Below are positions 30,820 through 39,983 of a DNA stretch of 64,000 nucleotides, in pieces. This DNA comes from Streptococcaceae bacterium. Lineage in GTDB: Bacteria > Bacillota > Bacilli > Lactobacillales > Streptococcaceae. The stretch covers positions 1-64,000 of the forward strand of contig JAISYQ010000027.1 of NCBI GenBank assembly GCA_031269775.1, in the 5' to 3' direction. The notes beneath the pieces were generated by a model that was given only the letters and a program-made list of their open reading frames with translations, was not told the DNA's origin and searched no databases. The translations under genes were made by a program, and so were the position numbers. The first letter of the stretch is position 1. The number at the start of each line of letters is the position of its first letter.

Positions 30820-31020
30820 TGATAATTTGAAATTTATTTTTAGTTATAATAATGTGCTCCTGTCAGTGGATCAAATAATTTGACAAACGAGAAAGAGGCG
30901 TGCATGATGCTAACGAACAACGAACAACGAACAACGAACAACGAACATAATAATCAATAATAAAGCACGATTTTTTAACCGGGCAAACGCACCTTGAGAA
31001 AAAAGGAATTTGGTTGATTA
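30820..31020 (+). promoter_or_regulatory. Shared leader/promoter region upstream of the lactococcin 972-like gene
   Basis: Second copy of the region at 20440-20640. It holds ATTTGACAAACGAGAAAGAG (TTGACA inside), then four tandem AACGAAC-type units at 30921-30949, then GCAAACGCACCTTGAGAAAA. The tandem units are absent from the first copy, so they are a local expansion. The GCACC...GGTGC pairing near the end is kept in both copies. Confidence 0.5.
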
Positions 31021-31092
31021 TTTGTGGTGCTAAGAGTCTGCTAACGATCTCTAATATAGCGTTTAAAGGATTTTTTATGAGGAGTGTTTTTG

Positions 31093-31380
31093 ATGAAAAA
31101 ATTTAAGATTATTTTTGGAATTGCTGCAATTTTATGTAGCTTTGCTTTTTCTACTTATGTGTTGGCTGTATCTGTTGGTGGTGGGGAATGGAATTATGGT
31201 GTAGGTTGGAGTGGCAATTTCGGTTTTTCTGATTATCTTCATGGATCAAAACAACATAGTGCCTCTGTTAAACGTGGTGACGTTCTGCAGCGTGCCGAAA
31301 GTGCTCCTGGAGTTTGGGCTCAAGCAAAACTTTTTCATTTCCCTCCTACTAGGATGGAGTTTTTTTGGAATGCCTGGTAA
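31093..31380 (+). CDS. Lactococcin 972-family bacteriocin precursor
   Basis: A 95-aa pre-peptide. ATG 31093 is chosen because ATGAGGAGTG lies just upstream. A Sec signal peptide of about 25 residues (FGIAAILCSFAFSTYVLA) precedes the mature start VSVGGGEWNYGVGW; the GGGxWxYG block is the family mark. Lactococcin 972 is unmodified, is secreted by Sec, and blocks septum formation through lipid II. The mature part has the expected Trp/Tyr/Gly/His-rich composition and no Cys. The two genes downstream are the usual partners, so the locus looks complete. Confidence 0.88.
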   Translation: MKKFKIIFGIAAILCSFAFSTYVLAVSVGGGEWNYGVGWSGNFGFSDYLHGSKQHSASVKRGDVLQRAESAPGVWAQAKLFHFPPTRMEFFWNAW

Positions 31381-31427
31381 TATAAAAATATTTTATGTTA
31401 GCTTTTTTTAAGCAAAAAATAAACTTT

Positions 31428-31467
31428 ACAATAAACCTTCCCTTTAAAATTGGAGGAGGTTTATTGT
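31428..31467 (+). terminator. Hairpin between the bacteriocin gene and its ABC genes
   Basis: ACAATAAACCT pairs with AGGTTTATTGT around a 17-base loop. The T-run after it is short, so it could act as a partial terminator that makes more bacteriocin than transporter mRNA. Confidence 0.6.
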
Positions 31468-31498
31468 TTATCTAAATAAAAGTAAGAGAAGAAATAAA

Positions 31499-33637
31499 AT
31501 GAGAAAAATAGTATCGCTCTGCCTGTTATTTTTTGTTTTTTGTTCTGCTTTATTAATTATTAATGTTTATCAAATTAAGGATGAAATAAGGCTCAGATCG
31601 ATTGAGATGATTCCTAATTCTTCGTTTCATTTTTATATCAAGCAATCATCACAGCGAACAATTTCCGAAGAATTAACTTTTTTAGCAGAATTATCAAAAG
31701 AAGAAAAAATTTCAATTTTTAAAACGGATTATCTCAATGATAAGGATGAAACCATAGTTAAATCAGTAGTATTTGATAGGGAAAGCTTCCCTTTTCAACA
31801 ATTCTCTCTTCAAAATAAAAATTTATTTAAAAATAATAAAAATACCTATGCTAGCTTTGATATGAAGAGTAAACATCAAGTAGGAAAGCTTCTTACTTTT
31901 GTTAAAAAGAATAAGATTTTTTTACAATCATTAGAGAATTATTACCTGGATTCAAGTAAATCTTTAAATGGAATTTATTCGGTAGTATCGACAAAAAATC
32001 TCAATAAAGAAAGGATTGTCAACAAGCTAAGTGCTTTTTTTCAAGTAGATAGAAAAGAGCTGTTAACTAATCCTACTTCTGGTACTCTTGGGTTAATAAA
32101 CAGATATACAATGCTTTTTGCTTTAATTATAATTCTTTCTTTTTTGGTGCTGATTATTGTAACAGTTTACGCTCCTTTGATGGAAATAAAAAGCATTGGG
32201 GTTAAAAAATTAAATGGCATAAGTGATTTTACTATTTTTGGAGACTTTATCAAAAAAAATGTAACTCTATTAATTGGAACTTGTTTTTTAACGAATGCAG
32301 GGATTATTTTATATTTTAACTATCTGCCAGAAGGTTTTTTAAGAACATTATTTTTAGCCCAAATATTGATTTTTATGATCTTTTTTATGGCTAATAGTTT
32401 TACTTATTTGATTATCAAAAAAGTAACTATCAGCCAAATGTTAAAACAATTTTTAGATTTTAAATATGGGAATATTTCTTGTTTTGTGGTTAAATTTTTA
32501 CTTGCTTTGCTTTCTACCTTATTGTTGTTTCAGATTTCAACTTTATTTGATGACTTATTTAAGCAATATCAATTAAATAAAGCTTGGCAGAATAATGGCA
32601 AACTGTTAACTGTTGAATTTGTTCATTTGTCTGAAGAGGACAATCAAAATTTTTTACTTAATAATTTTGAATATGAAAAAAAATTCACCAGATTTTTTGA
32701 GAATTTAGAAAAAGAAACTAAGGCAATGTACATTCACAGCAGAGTTATAGATCCAGATAAAAACTTAGTAGTAGAAGGAAATAATCAAAAGAAAAATATT
32801 TTCAATTCCGAAGAAAAATATGAAGTAATGACCATTAATAATCATTTCTTAAAGACCTTACCTATTAAATACCAATCGGCAAAGGATGATATTCGGGAAT
32901 TTTTTATTCCAAATTCTTTTCAAAAGAATGAAGTTAAGATGAAATACCTTTGTCAACATCTTCTTTTTAGCAGTTTAAATTCCCAAGAAAGAGAAGGCAA
33001 AGTAATTGAAGAGCTACCGGTACGTTTGATTTACTATAATGATAATCATTTCTCTATTTTTTCATATAATTCAGAAAATAAAAATTTTTTAAAAAAACCT
33101 ATTTTTATGTTGTTTAATGCAAACAATATGACTTTTAATGAGCAAACCTCTTGTAATACAACTGGTGAAAATTGTCCCATTAAAATTACTAATTCTAAAA
33201 AAAATCGAGAAAAAATAAAAAAATTGATGAAGAAAAATAATATAAATGTAAAATTTTCAACAGTTAATTCAATCATTGGAAGCTATATTACCTCTTATAA
33301 AATGACGATCTTCCTTTTTAGTGTAATTTTACTTTTTGTCTTCTTATTAGATATCTTTGCTTTGATTTTCTTACTTATTTGCATTATTCAAAGTAAAAAG
33401 AAAAAACTTTCCGTTGAGCGATTATTAGGAGTTAAAATATTGAATCGCTACAAAATTGAATTTAGTTTAATTTTTGGTTTTTATTCTATACAAATTTTGA
33501 CGATTTGTTTATTTTGCAAGTCAATGTTTGTTATGCCAATGGCTTTAATAATTATTTTGTTTGAAGCTATCATAATCTTTTTAACAATTATTCGTAAAGA
33601 GAAGAAAAATTTAGTGTCTTTACTTAAGGGAGAATAA
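31499..33637 (+). CDS. Bacteriocin-associated integral membrane protein (lactococcin 972 immunity/transport family)
   Basis: A 712-aa membrane protein with an N-terminal helix, a large extracytoplasmic domain (about residues 25-190), four central helices, a second outside domain (about 370-590) and three C-terminal helices. This is the DUF1430 layout that always accompanies lactococcin 972-type genes and the ATPase next door. It resembles MacB/FtsX permeases with an internal repeat; the motif VKKLNGIS / VERLLGVK occurs before each helix group. It most likely protects the producer. It ends 2 bases before the ATPase gene. Confidence 0.88.
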   Translation: MRKIVSLCLLFFVFCSALLIINVYQIKDEIRLRSIEMIPNSSFHFYIKQSSQRTISEELTFLAELSKEEKISIFKTDYLNDKDETIVKSVVFDRESFPFQQFSLQNKNLFKNNKNTYASFDMKSKHQVGKLLTFVKKNKIFLQSLENYYLDSSKSLNGIYSVVSTKNLNKERIVNKLSAFFQVDRKELLTNPTSGTLGLINRYTMLFALIIILSFLVLIIVTVYAPLMEIKSIGVKKLNGISDFTIFGDFIKKNVTLLIGTCFLTNAGIILYFNYLPEGFLRTLFLAQILIFMIFFMANSFTYLIIKKVTISQMLKQFLDFKYGNISCFVVKFLLALLSTLLLFQISTLFDDLFKQYQLNKAWQNNGKLLTVEFVHLSEEDNQNFLLNNFEYEKKFTRFFENLEKETKAMYIHSRVIDPDKNLVVEGNNQKKNIFNSEEKYEVMTINNHFLKTLPIKYQSAKDDIREFFIPNSFQKNEVKMKYLCQHLLFSSLNSQEREGKVIEELPVRLIYYNDNHFSIFSYNSENKNFLKKPIFMLFNANNMTFNEQTSCNTTGENCPIKITNSKKNREKIKKLMKKNNINVKFSTVNSIIGSYITSYKMTIFLFSVILLFVFLLDIFALIFLLICIIQSKKKKLSVERLLGVKILNRYKIEFSLIFGFYSIQILTICLFCKSMFVMPMALIIILFEAIIIFLTIIRKEKKNLVSLLKGE

Positions 33638-33639
33638 CA

Positions 33640-34272
33640 ATGATAAAATTAACTAATTTGGGAAAAAAGTTCGGTGATAAACAAATATTTAATCAGTTCA
33701 ATCTAGCCATTAATGCTGGAGAAATGATTGCTTTGGTAGGAGAGAGTGGCTCAGGTAAATCGACTTTGTTAAATATTTTAGGTTTAATCGAAGATTTTGA
33801 TTCGGGAGAATATTTATTTTTGGGAGAGAAAAATATCAAAACGAATACAAAAAAAGCTTCAAAAAATATTCGCGAGAAAATAAGCTATTTATTTCAAAAT
33901 TTTGCACTAATTGAAACAGAAACAGTAGAAGAAAATTTACAAGTAGCTTTAAAATATAGTAAAGTTAGCAAACAAGAAAAACAAATCATTCTTTCAAAAG
34001 CTTTGGAAAAAGTTGGTTTAAAAGGATACGAAAAAAGAAAAGTGCATGAACTCTCTGGTGGAGAACAACAAAGAGTAGCCATTGCAAGGGTGCTGATCAA
34101 ACCAAGTGAAATTGTTTTAGCTGATGAGCCAACTGGATCTTTAGATTCCAAAAATCGTGATGAGGTGTTAAATTTATTAAAAGAAATGAATAAGAAAGGA
34201 AAAACGATTGTCATCGTAACGCATGATCCAAAAGTTTCTAAAAATTGTTCTAGGATTGTGGAGTTAGTATAA
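33640..34272 (+). CDS. ABC ATPase of the lactococcin 972 group
   Basis: A 210-aa ATPase of the MacB/LolD type: Walker A GESGSGKST, Q-loop YLFQNFALIE, signature ELSGGEQQRVAIARVL, Walker B IVLADEPTGSLD, and VIVTHDP. It pairs with the large membrane protein upstream to form the immunity/transport complex. GGGAG overlaps the end of the preceding gene, so they are coupled. It is the last gene of the accessory island; an alaS 3'-end remnant follows 64 bases on. Confidence 0.93.
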   Translation: MIKLTNLGKKFGDKQIFNQFNLAINAGEMIALVGESGSGKSTLLNILGLIEDFDSGEYLFLGEKNIKTNTKKASKNIREKISYLFQNFALIETETVEENLQVALKYSKVSKQEKQIILSKALEKVGLKGYEKRKVHELSGGEQQRVAIARVLIKPSEIVLADEPTGSLDSKNRDEVLNLLKEMNKKGKTIVIVTHDPKVSKNCSRIVELV

Positions 34273-34335
34273 AAATTCTAGAAATTACTAAAAACTTGTT
34301 TTGTAGCCAGAAAATTTATATTTGTTATCTTTACA

Positions 34336-34401
34336 GGTGGATTTAAACCTGAAAATATTAATAATATGCTACAAGCTGTAGCTAAACATCTTTGTATTTA
34401 A
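34336..34401 (+). pseudogene. Second, diverged copy of the alaS 3' end
   Basis: Reads GGFKPENINNMLQAVAKHLC and then ATT TAA. The real AlaS ends [20 protein letters not shown]. Within this, TGCTNCAAGCTGTAGCTAAA is kept at DNA level; about three quarters of bases agree overall. It is only about 22 codons long with no upstream alaS sequence. It bounds the 16-kb accessory island on the right, as the real alaS does on the left. Confidence 0.8.
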
Positions 34402-34463
34402 AATCAGTTTAGTTGTCTATTTGATAAAAGCAATTCACCTCACTAAAAATCATAAACAGATTC

Positions 34464-35729
34464 TTATTCAATTGCTTTATACCCAATATCTTTGCGATAA
34501 AAAAAGCCATCAAGCGATTGCTTATCTAGTTCATCATAAATTTTCTTTTGTGCAATTTTCACATTATCTGCTGTTGTACAAAGCAAAAAAATACGCCCAC
34601 CACTGGCAACAAGTTCTCCTTTCTCATCACAATTAACTCCTGCATAGTAAGGAGTTATCTTTGAATCATTAAATTTTGTAGGAACAGGCATTCCCTTTTT
34701 GCAATTCTGAGGATAACCCTGAGCAGTTATCACAACTCCTAATGTAATTCCATCCTCACGCCAAGTTATTACAGGTTCTTTATCGTTTAACAAATCATCG
34801 ATAATCTGACCCAAATCAGAAGTTAAACGTGGTAGCACTACTTGTGCTTCCGGATCGCCAAAACGAGCATTAAATTCAATTACTTTTGGACCCTTTTTGG
34901 TTGCAATAAGTCCTGCATAAAGAATCCCTGTAAAAGATGCACTATCTTGTTCCATTCCAATTACAACTGGTTTAACGATTCTTTCAAAAGCTTCATCAAT
35001 CACTTCCTGAGAAATTTGAGGAACTGGGGAATATGCCCCCATACCACCTGTATTTGGTCCTTTATCATTGTCATATGCTTGTTTATGATCTTGAGCAATC
35101 ACCATGGGATAAATCTTCTTATCCTTAACAAAGCTTAATAAAGAAAATTCTTCGCCTTCTAAAAATTCCTCCACAACTACACAAGAAACGCCTTCTCCAA
35201 ATTGATTTTTCTTCAACATATCTGATAATGCACCAAGCGCTTCTTCTATCGTAAAAGCCACTACAACACCCTTACCAGCTGCTAAACCATCTTTTTTGAT
35301 CACAATCGGGACACCTTTTCTTTTAACGTAAGATTTAGCTTTAGAAAAATCAAAAAATGTTTGATACTTAGCTGTTGGAACATTATATTTGTTCATGATT
35401 TCTTTGGCAAAACTTTTCGATCCTTCAATCATTGCTGCTGCTTTGCTCGGAGCAAAAATTTTCAGCCCTGCTGTTATAAAATCATCCACAATGCCATTTA
35501 ATAAAGGAATTTCTGGCCCAACAAAAGTCCAAGAAATTTGTTTCTTTTTTGCAAATTTAATCAAACTTTCATGATCATTCTCAGCTATATCAACTAAATC
35601 AATTCCATCTCTTTTCATTCCAGCATTTCCTTTAGCGACATAAACTTGCTCAACTTTCTTAGAATCTAGAAACTTTTTAGCAATTGCATGTTCACGTCCA
35701 CCAGAACCGATAACTAGTATTTTTAACAT
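34464..35729 (-). CDS. purD: Phosphoribosylamine-glycine ligase (GAR synthetase)
   Basis: ATP-grasp enzyme of purine synthesis, joining phosphoribosylamine and glycine. At 421 aa it is family length. Seen: the N-terminal VIGSGGREHAIA, VIKKDGLAAGKGVVVA, NTGGMGAYSP and the metal site EFNARFGDPEAQ. GGAGAAA precedes the ATG. It stands alone here, without purH, which is unusual for a Firmicute; the other pur genes must be elsewhere. Confidence 0.96.
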   Translation of the reverse strand: MLKILVIGSGGREHAIAKKFLDSKKVEQVYVAKGNAGMKRDGIDLVDIAENDHESLIKFAKKKQISWTFVGPEIPLLNGIVDDFITAGLKIFAPSKAAAMIEGSKSFAKEIMNKYNVPTAKYQTFFDFSKAKSYVKRKGVPIVIKKDGLAAGKGVVVAFTIEEALGALSDMLKKNQFGEGVSCVVVEEFLEGEEFSLLSFVKDKKIYPMVIAQDHKQAYDNDKGPNTGGMGAYSPVPQISQEVIDEAFERIVKPVVIGMEQDSASFTGILYAGLIATKKGPKVIEFNARFGDPEAQVVLPRLTSDLGQIIDDLLNDKEPVITWREDGITLGVVITAQGYPQNCKKGMPVPTKFNDSKITPYYAGVNCDEKGELVASGGRIFLLCTTADNVKIAQKKIYDELDKQSLDGFFYRKDIGYKAIE

Positions 35730-36072
35730 AATTTCTCCTTTTTTTACTTAGAGTCTGTTTATGACCTTTAATAACTTTGGCATCTCTCTGACTACTCTAA
35801 CAAAGAGGGGGAATTAAAGCTAGCTAAAGAGTCTATGTACAACACAGTGAAAAATTTCTATAAAATTGACTAATTAATTGATGTTTACCCTTACATTTAA
35901 TTTATATTAAAAAGATTTATTTTAAGTGAAGATAGTTTACGTTTTATTATATTTTTCGAAAAATTTTAATAAGATAATAATTGTTAGCGTAACTAGTATA
36001 AGATGATGATAATGTAAAAAATTGAGTAGGCGTATTATTCTAAATAAAATTTTAATTGAAAGGTTAATAAAA
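35730..36072. other. AT-rich intergenic region upstream of purD and the 29-aa peptide
   Basis: About 340 bases with no gene. Two AGAGTCT copies occur at 35750-35760 (AGAGTCTGTTT) and 35828-35834 (AGAGTCTATG), like the short repeats near other core genes. The rest is AT-rich and must hold the promoter of the small peptide gene; GTTAGCG...ATAAG-type sequence is seen but no convincing -35/-10 pair. Confidence 0.4.
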
Positions 36073-36162
36073 ATGAAAAAAGTTGAAGAAACAAAAATGA
36101 GAAATGTGAGAGCTGGAAAATTCAAAAATATAAAAATAAATCCACCTATTTTTTGGGGTTAG
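36073..36162 (+). CDS. Candidate 29-aa peptide with an INPPIFWG end
   Basis: A 29-aa peptide starting MKKVEETKMRNVRAGKFKNI and ending KINPPIFWG. GAAAGG lies upstream of the ATG with a normal spacer, and a strong terminator follows at 36220-36256. The charged N-terminal part and the hydrophobic, aromatic C-terminus resemble bacterial pheromone or leader-core peptides, but no processing enzyme lies beside it and no family is recognised. It could also be chance coding in a small RNA gene; an RBS-ORF-terminator arrangement is the only support. Confidence 0.4.
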   Translation: MKKVEETKMRNVRAGKFKNIKINPPIFWG

Positions 36163-36219
36163 TTGGCAATGTAAATATTATTTTTAAATGTAATCGTAGA
36201 TAGTCTTTGTGTTTAATTT

Positions 36220-36256
36220 AAAATCCCTACATCTAAAAAATTGATGTAGGGATTTT
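36220..36256 (+). terminator. Strong hairpin terminator
   Basis: AAAATCCCTACATC pairs perfectly over 14 bases with GATGTAGGGATTTT around a 9-base loop, and TTTTTTTT lies about 12 bases further on. It ends the transcript with the 29-aa peptide, as no other gene lies upstream. Confidence 0.8.
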
Positions 36257-36587
36257 AAATTAGAAAATCTTTTTTTTATTATGCTAGAATGGTTAAGAAT
36301 TTCATATATTATTAATATACGAAGTTTTAGTAAGAAACAAGGGAATTAAAAGTGAGAGAAAAGATTTAGTGGAAAAGATGCTTTTCAAAAATATTTTCTA
36401 CTTATAAGATTGAAAGATGTGAAAACTTAATTAAGCGTGTCAATTAAGTTTTTGATATAATAAATTTGCTTGAATATTCAACATTTTAAGATTACAGGAT
36501 CAAAATGCTTGTTAAGAGTCTGTTTAACTTTAGATTGCGAACACTAATTTTTTATTTAACATCTTTTAAAAGGAGACGAGTCAAAGT

Positions 36588-37088
36588 TTGTTATTAAAAT
36601 GGAAAACGAATGTAACAAGATTTGAGAAAGTTATGCTAATAATTTTGGCAATGCTTTTATTTTTATTTGTCAGCTTTTTTTTACTCTTTTTAAGGGCTCA
36701 TCAACCAATGTTTGTGGCAAAGAAGCAAACTATAGCAATTGCTAAATCTATAGTAGGTATGCAAAAAATAAAGAAATTTTATCATTTTACAAGAAAGAAT
36801 ACATATTATTCTGTAGAGGGACTTGATACTAAAAATCGAAAAGTTTATGTTATTGTTCCTAAAAGTGGTTCAAAGGTTACAATTATTGAAAAAAATCAAG
36901 GCATCACTGAAGAAAAAGCTATTTCATTGGTGAAAAACTCAACATCAAAAGTGCTTTTTAATAATATTGGTATATATGATAATAAGCCTGTATGGGAAAT
37001 TGTAACGAAATCTGATCTAAAAAATTATAATTATTATTTATTGGATTTTAAAACGGGTGAATATGTAAAAGAAATGAAAAATATTTAG
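36588..37088 (+). CDS. YpmB-like membrane-anchored protein
   Basis: A 166-aa protein with one N-terminal membrane helix (about residues 17-35, [20 protein letters not shown]) and an outside domain of two PepSY-like halves; the pattern of the last part, [25 protein letters not shown], fits the DUF5590/YpmB family. In Firmicutes this gene typically sits upstream of asnS, as here. Function unknown, presumed cell-envelope. The TTG start at 36588 is supported by AAAAGGAGA upstream with a long spacer. Confidence 0.8.
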   Translation: MLLKWKTNVTRFEKVMLIILAMLLFLFVSFFLLFLRAHQPMFVAKKQTIAIAKSIVGMQKIKKFYHFTRKNTYYSVEGLDTKNRKVYVIVPKSGSKVTIIEKNQGITEEKAISLVKNSTSKVLFNNIGIYDNKPVWEIVTKSDLKNYNYYLLDFKTGEYVKEMKNI

Positions 37089-37126
37089 AGCTGTTTAAAC
37101 AAGTTCTAAATAAGGAGAAAATATTA

Positions 37127-38425
37127 GTGAAAGATTTAGTTAGTATCATTGATACTAAAAAATATGTAGGCAAGACGGTAAAAATTGGTGCGTGGATTGC
37201 AGGAAAACGTTCTTCAGGAAAGGTTGCATTTTTGCAACTTAGAGATGGCACTGCTTATTTTCAAGGAGTTATAGTCAAAGCAAAGGTAAGGGATGATGTG
37301 TTTATTTTAGCTAAACATTTAGAGCAAGAATCTTCAGTAATTGCAGTAGGTGTAATTCGCAAGGATAAACGTTCAAAGTTTGGTTATGAGCTAGACGTAA
37401 TTAATTTAGAATTAGTAGGAGAGTCTCATGATTATCCGATTACGCCAAAGGAGCACGGAATAGATTTTTTAATGGATCATCGTCATTTATGGTTGCGTTC
37501 AAGAAAACAGCATGCCATTTTGCAGATGCGTAATGAAATTATTCGGGCAACATATGAATTTTTTAATGATCATGGGTTTATTAAGATAGATTCTCCGATC
37601 TTAACAGATACTTCAGCAGAGGGGACAACAGATTTATTTGAAACCGATTATTTTGGCAGACCAGCTTTTTTGGCTCAGACTGGTCAACTTTATGCTGAAG
37701 CAGGCGCTATGGCTTTTGGGAAAGTATTTACTTTCGGTCCTACTTTTCGAGCAGAAAAATCAAAAACACGCAGGCATTTAACGGAATTTTGGATGATTGA
37801 ACCTGAGATGGCCTTTATGCATCAGGAAGAGTCTTTGGAAATTCAGGAACAGTATGTGGCGTTTTTGATCAAGAAAGTACTGGAAAATTGTGATTATGCT
37901 TTGGATGCTTTAAAACGTAATAAAGAATTGTTAAAAAAATATACAAAGTTGCCATATCCGAAAATTACTTATGATGATGCAATTGCCTTATTGAAGGAAA
38001 ATGACTTTAAAATTTCTTGGGGAGAAGATTTTGGATCCCCGGAAGAGACGTTCATTGCTAACTTTTTTGAGAGCCCAGTTTTTATTTTAAATTATCCAAA
38101 AGAGATTAAAGCATTTTATATGAAACCACATCCTGTGAGAAAGGATGTCGTGATTTGTGCAGATTTAGTTGCACCAGAAGGCTATGGTGAAATTATTGGG
38201 GGAAGTGAGCGAGCAGTAGAACTTGATTATTTAGAAGAACAATTGAAAATATACCATTTAAAAGCAGAGGATTATGAATGGTATTTGGATTTGCGAAGGT
38301 TTGGTTCAGTGCCGCATTCTGGTTTTGGTTTAGGTTTAGAGCGAGTTGTTACGTGGATTGCTGGAAAAGAACATATTCGAGAGGCTATTCCGTTTCCAAG
38401 AACTCTAAATCGTTTATTTCCTTAG
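37127..38425 (+). CDS. asnS: Asparaginyl-tRNA synthetase
   Basis: Class IIb synthetase that charges tRNA-Asn. The 432-aa protein has the OB-fold anticodon domain ([24 protein letters not shown]-type start, read in pieces), the motif 2 region [20 protein letters not shown] with EMAFM, and motif 3 [10 protein letters not shown]. The GTG start at 37127 has AAGGAG upstream. The lack of an aspS-type insertion and the Asn-specific [12 protein letters not shown] support asnS over aspS. No T-box leader is visible. Confidence 0.95.
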   Translation: MKDLVSIIDTKKYVGKTVKIGAWIAGKRSSGKVAFLQLRDGTAYFQGVIVKAKVRDDVFILAKHLEQESSVIAVGVIRKDKRSKFGYELDVINLELVGESHDYPITPKEHGIDFLMDHRHLWLRSRKQHAILQMRNEIIRATYEFFNDHGFIKIDSPILTDTSAEGTTDLFETDYFGRPAFLAQTGQLYAEAGAMAFGKVFTFGPTFRAEKSKTRRHLTEFWMIEPEMAFMHQEESLEIQEQYVAFLIKKVLENCDYALDALKRNKELLKKYTKLPYPKITYDDAIALLKENDFKISWGEDFGSPEETFIANFFESPVFILNYPKEIKAFYMKPHPVRKDVVICADLVAPEGYGEIIGGSERAVELDYLEEQLKIYHLKAEDYEWYLDLRRFGSVPHSGFGLGLERVVTWIAGKEHIREAIPFPRTLNRLFP

Positions 38426-38465
38426 TTAAAGATAATTTTAAAAGATATAAAAGGTTAAGAATTTT

Positions 38466-38939
38466 ATGAACAAACAACGAATACAGTATACTATGACATT
38501 AACTTCTGCTACTGTTTTAATTTTTATCGATCAGTTAATCAAAATTATAACCTCCCAAAATATTTCGTTAGGAGAATGTATTGTTTTCATTCCTAAAATT
38601 TTAAGTATTACTCATGTTCATAATAGCGGAGCTGCTTGGAATTTATTGGCTGATCATACACGCTTTTTGACATTTATTACGATTATTGTATCTGGGATAA
38701 TTTTTTATTATTTTTGGCGGTCAATGCAAAAATCAAGGTGGTTAACCTTTGCTTTGCTTTTAATGTTTTCTGGGGCAATTGGCAATTTTATTGATCGAAT
38801 CTGGCATAATCATGTAATTGACATGTTTAAAACAGAATTTATTAATTTTCCTGTATTCAATATAGCCGATAGTTATTTAGTAGTTGGCGTCCTTTTTTTA
38901 ATAATCTATATCTTTGTTATAGATAAGAAAGAACCGTAA
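38466..38939 (+). CDS. lspA: Lipoprotein signal peptidase (signal peptidase II)
   Basis: Membrane aspartic protease that removes signal peptides of diacylated prolipoproteins. The 157-aa protein has four membrane helices and the two catalytic Asp motifs, GAIGNFIDR and FNIADSYLVVG, plus HNSGAAWNLL. No stretch of the gene is damaged. It lies 8 bases before the RluD-type gene, the usual Firmicute pair. Confidence 0.95.
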   Translation: MNKQRIQYTMTLTSATVLIFIDQLIKIITSQNISLGECIVFIPKILSITHVHNSGAAWNLLADHTRFLTFITIIVSGIIFYYFWRSMQKSRWLTFALLLMFSGAIGNFIDRIWHNHVIDMFKTEFINFPVFNIADSYLVVGVLFLIIYIFVIDKKEP

Positions 38940-38947
38940 GTTTAATT

Positions 38948-39841
38948 ATGAAAGAGATTAATTTTGTTATTACAGATAAGTTAGAAAGAATAGATAAAGT
39001 ACTAGCAAAAAGGTTGGATAAATCTCGCACGCAGGCGCAAATTTGGCTCAAAAATGGACAAGTAAAAGTAAATGAAGTACTTATAAAGCCAAATTATAAA
39101 GTAAATATCGGTGATAAAGTGCAAGTGAAAGTTCCTGAGCCTAAAATGTTAAATGTTAAAGCAGAAAATATTCCTCTTAATATTGTGTATGAAGATTGCG
39201 ATGTTGTAGTAGTTAATAAACCGCAAGGAATGGTCGTTCATCCATCAGCTGGGCATTTTACAAAAACATTGGTACATGCGCTTTTATATCATATTGATAA
39301 CCTTTCAAGTGTTAATGATGTTTATCGTCCAGGAATTGTGCATCGAATTGATAAAGATACTTCAGGGCTACTTATGATAGCCAAAAATGATCAATCGCAT
39401 AAAATTTTGGCAGAACAATTAAAAAATCATACATCTTTACGCAAGTATATCGCTTTGGTCCATGGAAATTTTTCGCATGATACAGGCAAGATTGAAGTAC
39501 CTATTACTCGTAGTAAAGAAAATCGTAAAAAACAAGCAGTTGTTGAGAAGGGTAAGCCTGCTGTTACTTATTTTAAAATTTTAAAGCGTTTTGAAGAGTA
39601 TACGTTAATTGAATTACAACTAAAGACAGGACGAACACATCAAATTAGGGTACATATGGCATATATTAATCATCCTATAGCAGGAGATGCTATTTATGGT
39701 CCACGTAAAACACTAAAAGGTAATGGCCAATTCTTGCATGCACAAACTCTGGAATTTAAACATCCAAGAACAGGGGCTTTTTTATCTTTTAAAGCTCCTT
39801 TACCGAAAATTTTTGAAAAAACGTTAGATATGCTGCGTTAA
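38948..39841 (+). CDS. rluD: RluA/RluD-family 23S rRNA pseudouridine synthase
   Basis: Converts uridine to pseudouridine in rRNA. The 297-aa protein has an N-terminal S4 RNA-binding domain (RIDKVLAKRLDKSRTQAQIW, residues about 12-60) and the catalytic motif GIVHRIDKDTSGLLMIAKN with the nucleophilic Asp. The LKTGRTHQIRVHMAYI block is also present. The lspA neighbour is typical of the YlyB-type Firmicute homologues, so the exact target site is uncertain and rluD is a family-level symbol. Confidence 0.9.
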   Translation: MKEINFVITDKLERIDKVLAKRLDKSRTQAQIWLKNGQVKVNEVLIKPNYKVNIGDKVQVKVPEPKMLNVKAENIPLNIVYEDCDVVVVNKPQGMVVHPSAGHFTKTLVHALLYHIDNLSSVNDVYRPGIVHRIDKDTSGLLMIAKNDQSHKILAEQLKNHTSLRKYIALVHGNFSHDTGKIEVPITRSKENRKKQAVVEKGKPAVTYFKILKRFEEYTLIELQLKTGRTHQIRVHMAYINHPIAGDAIYGPRKTLKGNGQFLHAQTLEFKHPRTGAFLSFKAPLPKIFEKTLDMLR

Positions 39842-39983
39842 ATAAATTTATTGTAAATGTTTTAGAGTCAAAATTATTCATCGCTAGCACCACTAGATCA
39901 ATGTGATTTCAACAACTAAACCTAAGAGATTAAAAGACCTGTTATTTACTATAAAATAAGAAAAGTCACGTTAATTTGTTGCG

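Noticed and set aside
30921-30949. AACGAAC tandem units as a CRISPR array
   Set aside because: Units are 7 bases with no spacers, and no cas genes are seen.
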